DNA of 64,000 nt from RPRC01 sp034933285 (GTDB lineage Bacteria; Desulfobacterota; Desulfuromonadia; Geobacterales; Geobacteraceae). Shown in pieces: positions 58,870-64,000 of the stretch; the first letter of the stretch is position 1; every line of letters begins with the position of its first letter. The position numbers and the translations under genes are program-made. The notes under the pieces are model-generated. The model made no database searches, was not told where the DNA came from, and saw nothing but the letters and a program-made list of their open reading frames with translations. The DNA lies in assembly GCA_034933285.1 (NCBI GenBank), contig JAYFNT010000004.1, positions 67,469-131,468 on the forward strand, written 5' to 3'.

Positions 58870-60237
58870 CTAACCGTTTGAATATCCGGCGCAGTTTTCG
58901 ACAAAGGTGGCCGCCAGTTCCGGGCAGCTGCCGAAGTGGATATGAATATAGGAGCCGAGGCAGTTCTTGTAACGATAACCTTCAGTGCCAATGTCACTGC
59001 CGTACTTTCGCACTCTGTAAAGCCTTGTAACACCGTTCGGCATATGCTCCGTTTCCGAGTAGTGGAACTCGTGGCCCCGGGCGATGGCGCCTTTCCTGCC
59101 GATCACTGCGTCGTCGAGCAGTTCCACTTCCCTGTAGCCGAGGGCCTTTCTTCGCGGAAGCATTCGGGCGGAAACGGGGAAGATACCGACAAAAGGGGTC
59201 AAGGCCTGACCCCTGCTGAGACCCCTCGTCAGGTAGATGAAGCCGCCGCATTCAGCATAAACCGGCATGCCCTTTTCCACTGCCTCCCGTATGGCCGTCT
59301 TCATGGTAACATTGGCTGCCAGTGTCTCGGCATGGAGTTCCGGATAACCTCCGGGAAGGTAGATGCCGTCGATTCCCGCGGGAAGACCGGCATTGGCAAG
59401 GGGCGAAAAGCGGACGATTTCGGCTCCGGCGTCCCGCAAGAGCCGCAGGTTGTCCTCGTACACGAAGCAGAATGCTTCGTCGCAGGCAACTGCTATCTTA
59501 GGGGTCAGACCTTGACATTGGACATGTTTGTCCAATGTCAAGGTCTGACCCCATCGGTCTGCCAGGGAGAGTATCCCTTCCACATCGAGGTATTTTTCAA
59601 CTGTCTCGGCCAACCGGTCGAGGAACTCGCCTTGCAGCGGATTTTCTCCGGCCGTCACCAGGCCCAGGTGGCGTGACGGGATGGTGAGTCCGCTGTCTCG
59701 GGGTATACAGCCGAGGACTTTGACATCGGAGACCGAGGATGCAATGGCTTCCCTGAGAATACGGGCATGGTTATCGCTTCCCGTGTTGTTGAAGATGACC
59801 CCGGCCAGACGTACCCGCGGATCGAAGCTGGCGAATCCGTTGACAAGGGCCGCCGCGCTTCGGGCCTGGCTCTTTGCATCGACGACGAGAATGACAGGCG
59901 CATTGATTATCCTGGCGATCTGGGCGGTGCTGCCGGTGTCGGTGGTGGCGTCACAGCCGTCGAACAGCCCCATGACCCCCTCGATCACGGCAATGCCCGT
60001 TCCTCGGGCATGCAGGGCGAAGGTTTCGCGTACGAACCATTCCGGGCACATCCAGCCGTCCAGGTTGACGGAAATGCGGCCGCACGCCAGGCTGTGCCAG
60101 CCGGGGTCGATGAAATCGGGGCCTACCTTGAACGGCGCCGGCTGCAGGCCACGCCTTTTCAGGGCCGACAGCAGCCCCAGGGTCACGGTGGTCTTCCCGG
60201 ATCCGCTCATGGGAGCGGCTATGACTATGGATTTCAT
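58870..60237 (-). CDS. cbiA: Cobyrinate a,c-diamide synthase CbiA
   Basis: 455 residues from ATG 60237 (GGGTGAT upstream); a GTG at 60246 is an alternative overlapping the cobC stop. ATP site IAAPMSGSGKTTVTLG, DNA-ligand-like VMGLFDGCDATTDTGSTAQI, glutaminase Cys in PVYAECGGFIYLTRG. Two palindromic repeats lie in frame: WGQTLTLDKHVQCQGLTPK and RGQALTPF. It amidates the a and c side chains. Confidence 0.92.
   Translation of the reverse strand: MKSIVIAAPMSGSGKTTVTLGLLSALKRRGLQPAPFKVGPDFIDPGWHSLACGRISVNLDGWMCPEWFVRETFALHARGTGIAVIEGVMGLFDGCDATTDTGSTAQIARIINAPVILVVDAKSQARSAAALVNGFASFDPRVRLAGVIFNNTGSDNHARILREAIASSVSDVKVLGCIPRDSGLTIPSRHLGLVTAGENPLQGEFLDRLAETVEKYLDVEGILSLADRWGQTLTLDKHVQCQGLTPKIAVACDEAFCFVYEDNLRLLRDAGAEIVRFSPLANAGLPAGIDGIYLPGGYPELHAETLAANVTMKTAIREAVEKGMPVYAECGGFIYLTRGLSRGQALTPFVGIFPVSARMLPRRKALGYREVELLDDAVIGRKGAIARGHEFHYSETEHMPNGVTRLYRVRKYGSDIGTEGYRYKNCLGSYIHIHFGSCPELAATFVENCAGYSNG
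59195..59213. repeat. Short GGGGTCAAGGCCTGACCCC palindrome in cbiA
   Basis: 19 bases, arms GGGGTCA and TGACCCC; in frame, encodes GQALTP. Related to the longer palindrome at 59501-59552. Confidence 0.75.
59501..59552. repeat. Perfect 24-base-arm palindrome inside cbiA
   Basis: Arms 59501-59524 and 59529-59552 are exact inverted copies (ends GGGGTCAGACC/GGTCTGACCCC), loop TGTT. It is read through in frame as GQTLTLDKHVQCQGLTP. Confidence 0.95.
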
Positions 60238-60242
60238 GGAGA

Positions 60243-60845
60243 TCACCCGTTAAGCAGCTTTACTACCGGATGTCCGTCCGCGTAGTAATCGATGATGTTG
60301 AGGCAACCGTAATCCTGTTCGATCCGGAACATGGACGAGAGTGGCGCGCCGAGGGCGGAGAGGAGTATGACCCTGTTGCTGCCTCCATGGCCTACCACCA
60401 GCACTTCTTCGCCTTGGTGCCTGCCGATGATGCGTTCCACTTCCGGTATCAGGCGGGAATGCAGATCGCAGAGGTTTTCCCCGCCCGGAACGCGATAGCC
60501 GACAAGATCGTTCATCCGTGCCTGCCATTCCTCCGGGAACCCTTCCGCCAGTTCGTTCCAGGTCTTTCCTTCCCAAGTGCCGAAACTCAGTTCCCGAAGC
60601 TCCTTTTTTAGAACCGGCTCCAGGCCCCATCGGCCGCACAGGATGCGGGCGCCCCGCACGCAGCGTGAAAGATCGCTGGTGTAGCATGCGGACACCGGTT
60701 TGTCCGACAGGCGCTCCGCCAGCAGGTGGTACTGGTCGAGCCCCTGCTGTGTCAGGGGGACATCCGTCTGCCCGTTGTAGCGGAACACTCCGCTCCCGGC
60801 GATTTCACCGTGGCGGACGAGATATATGCGTGTCTTCTTTGTCAA
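60243..60845 (-). CDS. cobC: Alpha-ribazole phosphatase-like histidine phosphatase
   Basis: 200 residues. Catalytic LVRHGEIAG; second His in VLVVGHGGSNRVILL. Family of histidine phosphatases; within this cluster it most likely removes the phosphate from alpha-ribazole-5'-phosphate or cobalamin phosphate. Overlaps cobS by 4 bases. Confidence 0.85.
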   Translation of the reverse strand: MTKKTRIYLVRHGEIAGSGVFRYNGQTDVPLTQQGLDQYHLLAERLSDKPVSACYTSDLSRCVRGARILCGRWGLEPVLKKELRELSFGTWEGKTWNELAEGFPEEWQARMNDLVGYRVPGGENLCDLHSRLIPEVERIIGRHQGEEVLVVGHGGSNRVILLSALGAPLSSMFRIEQDYGCLNIIDYYADGHPVVKLLNG

Positions 60846-61597
60846 ATGTGCAGAACCTGTATCCCTGACAGCGCCAGTATGACCAGCAGGCAGAGGACTT
60901 CGTTCAGTTCGCTGGCGAAACCGATTATGTCGCCGGTTACACCGCCGATCCTGCGGCTAAACCAAGCTTTGATGCCCCAGGTCGTAAGATAGGCGGCGAC
61001 AAACAGCCACAGCCCCTCTATCCCCAGGAGCAGGACGGCAGCAGCCAGAGTAGTTGCCGTGGCGGCCAGCATTTGCAGCCAGCCTGCGCCGGCGATGAAC
61101 GTGGAGCCGAGCCCGTTGCTCCGTGCCTTCACTGCACCCACGGTCATCTGCACCTGGGAAAAGCGGGCCATCAGGGGAAAGCAGAACAGGGCCTGCTGTT
61201 TGATTTCCAGGGGCAGGGAGAGCAGGGCCTGGTACTTGAGCAGCAGCAGCAGCACGAGGCCTACGGCTCCTGCCGCCCCGGTCCGGGAATCCTTCATGAC
61301 GGCCAGGAACCGTTCCCGGCCGCCGCGGGCCGCAAGACCGTCACAGACATCCGCCAGTCCGTCCAGGTGCAGTACGCCGGTCAGGGTGGCAAGGATGGCG
61401 ACCAGGAGAAGATCGACCACCCCGCGGGGCAGAATCTCCATGAGGAGATAGTTTGTTCCCGCCAGCAGAGCGCCCAGGGTGAGTCCAGCCAGCGGGAAAA
61501 AGGTCATGGAGCGTCCCAGGTCCCTTTCTTCGCAGCGAACGGAAAAGGGCATTGGGATGATGGTCAGAAACTGCAATGCGATGAAGAAGAGACGCAT
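60842..61597 (-). CDS. cobS: Adenosylcobinamide-GDP ribazoletransferase CobS
   Basis: 251 residues, about six membrane helices, with GVLHLDGLADVCDGLAARGG (metal-binding Asp residues) and AVMKDSRTGAAGAVGLVLLL. Joins alpha-ribazole and adenosylcobinamide-GDP. Confidence 0.92.
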   Translation of the reverse strand: MRLFFIALQFLTIIPMPFSVRCEERDLGRSMTFFPLAGLTLGALLAGTNYLLMEILPRGVVDLLLVAILATLTGVLHLDGLADVCDGLAARGGRERFLAVMKDSRTGAAGAVGLVLLLLLKYQALLSLPLEIKQQALFCFPLMARFSQVQMTVGAVKARSNGLGSTFIAGAGWLQMLAATATTLAAAVLLLGIEGLWLFVAAYLTTWGIKAWFSRRIGGVTGDIIGFASELNEVLCLLVILALSGIQVLHI

Positions 61598-61614
61598 GGA
61601 AAACCTGGTATTCG

Positions 61615-61682
61615 GTAGGGGCGCTGCTTGCCGCGCCCGTTCGTAATCCGTTTATTAAGGGCGCGGCAAGCAGCGCCCCTAC
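61615..61682. repeat. GTAGGGGC-ended inverted repeat element
   Basis: 68 bases: GTAGGGGCGCTGCTTGCCGC facing GCGGCAAGCAGCGCCCCTAC with a short AT-richer middle. Its right end contains the cobT stop codon. Confidence 0.85.
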
Positions 61683-62737
61683 ACGTTATGCCCCGTCACG
61701 CCTGCTTCTTCGAACGAGGCCATCTCCTTCAGGATCTTCACGCCCGCTTCGATGAGTCCCATGGCCAGGGCAGCGCCGGTCCCTTCGCCGAGGCGGAGTT
61801 TGAGGTCCAGAATCGGTTCGGCGCCAAGGCGTTCCAGCATGAAACGATGGCCGACCTCGACTGATTCGTGGGCGGCGAACAGGTAGTCCCGGATATGCGG
61901 GTGCATTTCTGAGGCGATGAGTGCCCCTGCGGTTGATATGAAACCGTCCACCACGACCGGGGTGCGGTTGGCAGCGCAACCGATCACGAGACCGGCGATG
62001 CCGGCGATCTCCAGGCCGCCCACCTTGGCCAGCACGTCGAGGGGATCGTTAATGTCCGGTCTGTTCACTTCCAGGCCCTGCTGTATGACACGGATCTTGT
62101 TTTCCAGGGCTGAATCGTTGATCCCGGTTCCGCGGCTGGTTACCTGGCGGATCGGCAAACCAGACAGGGCAGCGATGATTGCCGAGGCAGGGGTCGTGTT
62201 GCCGATGCCCATTTCCCCGGTTCCGACCATTGCGATTCCCTCGTCACGGCAACTGTTGGCCAGCGCTATGCCGGTTTCCAGGCCGGATACCGCCTGCTCG
62301 CGGGTCATGGCCGCTCCCCTGGCGAAATTTTTCGTTCCCCTGGCTATCTTGCGGTCAATGAGACCCGGCAGCGGCCCGAAGTCATGATCGACCCCCATGT
62401 CCACCACGCGGACATCGGCCCCTGCGTGCCTGGCCAGCACGTTTACCCCGGCTCCTCCACTGAGGAAATTGTAGACCATCTGGGGAGTCACCTCCTTGGG
62501 ATAGGCGGAAACTCCCTCTTCCACCACGCCGTGATCGGCGGCAAAGGTGAAGATGATTTTCTTTTCCGTAACCGGCGTCATTGTGCCGGAAATGGCGGCA
62601 AAACGCCGGCCGAACTCTTCCAGTCTGCCCAGGGAACCCAGCGGCTTGGTCTTGTAGTCCAGCTTGTGCTGGGCCTGCTGCAGGAGTGCGGTGTCTACGG
62701 GTTGAATTTTTGCCAATGTGTCGTGGAGAAGGGTCAT
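61679..62737 (-). CDS. cobT: Nicotinate-nucleotide-dimethylbenzimidazole phosphoribosyltransferase
   Basis: 352 residues. Motifs: KTKPLGSLGRLEEFGRRFAA, FTFAADHGVVEEGVSAYPKE, catalytic Glu in KLRLGEGTGAALAMGLIEAG. Activates the lower ligand base. Its final codon is followed by TAG from the repeat at 61615-61682; the native-looking tail is otherwise intact. Confidence 0.93.
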   Translation of the reverse strand: MTLLHDTLAKIQPVDTALLQQAQHKLDYKTKPLGSLGRLEEFGRRFAAISGTMTPVTEKKIIFTFAADHGVVEEGVSAYPKEVTPQMVYNFLSGGAGVNVLARHAGADVRVVDMGVDHDFGPLPGLIDRKIARGTKNFARGAAMTREQAVSGLETGIALANSCRDEGIAMVGTGEMGIGNTTPASAIIAALSGLPIRQVTSRGTGINDSALENKIRVIQQGLEVNRPDINDPLDVLAKVGGLEIAGIAGLVIGCAANRTPVVVDGFISTAGALIASEMHPHIRDYLFAAHESVEVGHRFMLERLGAEPILDLKLRLGEGTGAALAMGLIEAGVKILKEMASFEEAGVTGHNV

Positions 62738-62763
62738 GGTCTTGAGTCCTTTATGGGGATATT

Positions 62764-62858
62764 ACTCCCCCCTTTATGAAAGGGGGGCAGGGGGGGGATT
62801 TTTTGCCGAGGAAGTGATGGAAATCCCCCTGAGTCCCCCTTTCTCAAAGGGGGACTTG
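62764..62858. repeat. Two C-run/G-run palindromic repeats between cobU and cobT
   Basis: CCCCCCTTTATGAAAGGGGGG near 62766 and a CCCCCTTTCTCAAAGGGGGA unit near 62838, each with an outer ATCCCC/GGGGGAT flank. They fill the space between the two genes. Confidence 0.85.
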
Positions 62859-62871
62859 ACGTTGTTGTCAA

Positions 62872-63390
62872 TTACTTCAATCTCAATGGTATGCCGGAAA
62901 ACGTTACGTATACCTCATCGGCTGCTGCCGCGAGGAGTTCGTTGGCCCTGCCGGCAAGGTCACGGAAGGTCCGCGCCAGGGCATTTTCCGGTACTATGCC
63001 CATCCCCACCTCGTTGGACACGAAGATGAGGGGTACCGTGCTGTCCTTGGCAGATTCAAGCAGGGCCTGTACTTGTTCCAGAACCGGTTCAGGTTCCAGG
63101 TGCTGGAGGAGAAGATTGGAGATCCAGAGAGTGATGCAGTCCACCAGCACGGCCCTGAACTTGCCGTCGGTGCCCGTGAGGATTTGCGAAAGGTTGCACG
63201 GTTCCTCGATGGTCTGCCATATCTCCCCGCGCCGTGCCTTGTGGGCTGCGATCCGCTGGGCCATCTCCGCGTCGCGCGCCTCTCCCGTGGCAACGTAACA
63301 GAGCGGGCCGCCGAATGATTCGGCCAGCTTTTCGGCAAGGCGGCTTTTGCCGCTCCGGGCGCCGCCGGTTATGAAGATGATTCTTGCCAT
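62872..63390 (-). CDS. cobU: Adenosylcobinamide kinase/guanylyltransferase CobU
   Basis: 172 residues. P-loop ITGGARSGKSRLAEKLA; YVATGEARDAEMAQRIAAHK with the guanylated His; FVSNEVGMGIVPENALARTF. First gene after the riboswitch. The ATG directly follows the terminator T-run; its Shine-Dalgarno GGGAGG is inside the hairpin. Confidence 0.93.
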   Translation of the reverse strand: MARIIFITGGARSGKSRLAEKLAESFGGPLCYVATGEARDAEMAQRIAAHKARRGEIWQTIEEPCNLSQILTGTDGKFRAVLVDCITLWISNLLLQHLEPEPVLEQVQALLESAKDSTVPLIFVSNEVGMGIVPENALARTFRDLAGRANELLAAAADEVYVTFSGIPLRLK

Positions 63391-63391
63391 G

Positions 63392-63427
63392 AAAAAAACC
63401 CCGCCTCCCTTGAAAAGAGGGGCGGGG
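63392..63427 (-). terminator. Riboswitch-controlled terminator/SD-blocking hairpin
   Basis: On the minus strand CCCCGCCCCTCTT, a short loop, AAGGGAGGCGGGG, then seven T. It overlaps the cobU ribosome site and is placed between aptamer and gene. Confidence 0.85.
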
Positions 63428-63477
63428 TCCTAAACCGGTCGCTGGATGCACGTGAGGTTTCGGCGCCTCTCCCTCGG

Positions 63478-63660
63478 AGGTCCAAACTCGATTTTAAACG
63501 GCCGGGCAGGTTTCCTGACTCGCGGATCACTTTACTCGCTGCGCCTTCCCGATTATATCAGTGGCATCTAGTGCAGCTTTCATCACCGCTCACAGTTGCG
63601 GGGCAGTGAGGGGTTTTCACCCTCTTCCCTATTACCTCCCGTCAATCCTGATAGCAAGCG
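63478..63660 (-). promoter_or_regulatory. Cobalamin (AdoCbl) riboswitch
   Basis: Minus-strand blocks in the right order: GGTAATAGGGAAG, GGTGAAAACCCCTCACTGCC, CCGCAACTGTGAGCGG, GATGCCACTG, GGGAAGGCGC, then GAGTCAGGAAACCTGCC. This is the conserved core with the B12 box. Cofactor binding is expected to stop expression of the cob/cbi genes. Confidence 0.92.
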
Positions 63661-63761
63661 CATTACAGCTTTTGCAAACGGATCGGCCAAAGGAGCACCC
63701 GGTCGTACTGGTATTCACTTGTAATAGAATAGTTGCAGACGATGCCGGAAATGTCAACCGG

Positions 63762-63797
63762 AAATCCCCCTCCCACCCTTCGAAAAGGGGGAAGAAG
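63762..63797. repeat. C-run/G-run palindromic repeat upstream of the riboswitch
   Basis: AAATCCCCCTCCCACCCTTC and AAAAGGGGGAAGAAGGTGGA: imperfect member of the family. Confidence 0.6.
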
Positions 63798-63822
63798 GTG
63801 GATTTCCGCGTTATTCCGGATT

Positions 63823-64000
63823 TCATTTCGATTCCGTCACTGGCCATGCGCCGGTGCTCAGGTAGTCGTGCATGGCGCGGGCAGCCTTCTTGCCGGCGCC
63901 GATGGCCAGGATGACGGTGGCGGCCCCGGTGACGATGTCGCCCCCGGCAAAGACCCCCGGCTTGGTGGTCCGGCCGTCGTCGTCAGCTATGAAGTAGCCC
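63823..64000 (-). CDS. C-terminus of GltD/NfnB-like flavoprotein (partial)
   Basis: The last 58 codons read FIADDDGRTTKPGVFAGGDI, then TGAATVILAIGAGKKAARAM and end PVTESK. GVFAGGDIVTGAATVI is the FAD-binding C-terminal motif of the glutamate synthase small subunit / NADH-dependent ferredoxin:NADP oxidoreductase family. The rest lies beyond the right edge. Confidence 0.85.
   Translation of the reverse strand, partial: GYFIADDDGRTTKPGVFAGGDIVTGAATVILAIGAGKKAARAMHDYLSTGAWPVTESK

Noticed and set aside
1..64000. tRNA or rRNA genes
   Set aside because: No cloverleaf or rRNA-like stretch was noticed on either strand; a covariance-model scan would be decisive.

Overview
This window looks like a chromosome of a Geobacteraceae-type delta-proteobacterium (Desulfobacterota; Geobacter/Geotalea-like). 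I base this on protein content and gene order, namely a small assimilatory-type sulfite reductase, an anaerobic cobalamin cluster, an F0-only atp cluster and Tol-Pal next to hemW-hrcA-grpE-dnaK-dnaJ. I have not searched any database, and no strain is claimed.

Layout. (1) 1 to about 14.8 kb is the early half of a Mu-like transposing prophage. Leftward from a divergent repressor/Ner switch at about 10.1 kb lie a winged-helix protein, a coiled-coil protein, MuA-type DDE transposase, MuB-type ATPase, GemA, Gam and a train of tiny translationally coupled genes that runs off the left edge. Rightward of the repressor is cargo: two XRE regulators, a solitary HsdR-N-type nuclease, a secreted protein and a membrane protein I do not recognise. 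The phage end (attL) must lie between the repressor and pepA, but I could not place it. (2) 14.8 to 26.6 kb holds host metabolic and envelope genes: pepA, a DMT transporter, an ADP-ribosylglycohydrolase, a nitrilase-family amidase, a B12-binding radical SAM enzyme, zinc-ribbon proteins, a lipocalin, LemA with an HtpX-like protease, dienelactone hydrolase and a PfpI-family protein. (3) 26.6 to 38.1 kb holds the F0 genes atpE, atpB and two small atp-associated membrane proteins, then hemL, gamma-carbonic anhydrase, nadA, a tatA/tatB-type gene, the complete cpoB-pal-tolB-tolA-tolR-tolQ envelope system and hemW. (4) 38.2 to 43.2 kb is the heat-shock operon hrcA-grpE-dnaK-dnaJ behind a sigma-70 promoter and a perfect CIRCE operator. 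(5) 43.3 to 45.4 kb holds a small sulfite reductase and an MFS transporter. (6) 45.4 to 63.7 kb is a near-complete anaerobic cobalamin pathway on the minus strand, starting at a cobalamin riboswitch plus terminator: cobU-cobT-cobS-cobC-cbiA-cbiM-cbiN-cbiQ-cbiO, then an oppositely oriented two-gene cassette, then cbiX-cbiC-cbiD-cbiET-cbiL-cbiF-cbiG-(cobJ-cobQ fusion)-cbiB. The right edge holds the C-terminus of a GltD/NfnB-like flavoprotein.

The cobalamin genes form one programme: cobalt uptake (CbiMNQO), chelation (CbiX), ring contraction and methylation (CbiL, CbiH, CbiF, CbiG, CbiD, CbiET, CbiC), amidation (CbiA, CobQ), and nucleotide-loop assembly (CbiB, CobU, CobT, CobS, CobC). No cbiJ-type reductase is seen in the window.

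The most unusual feature is how heavily the region is seeded with short palindromic repeats of at least four types, several of them lying in frame inside coding sequences (GemA, CobJ, CbiD, CobQ, CbiA, CbiN). One apparently fused CobJ to CobQ, and another type provides the stop codons of neighbouring genes. The two-gene cassette inside the cobalamin cluster and the prophage cargo are the best candidates for undescribed systems.
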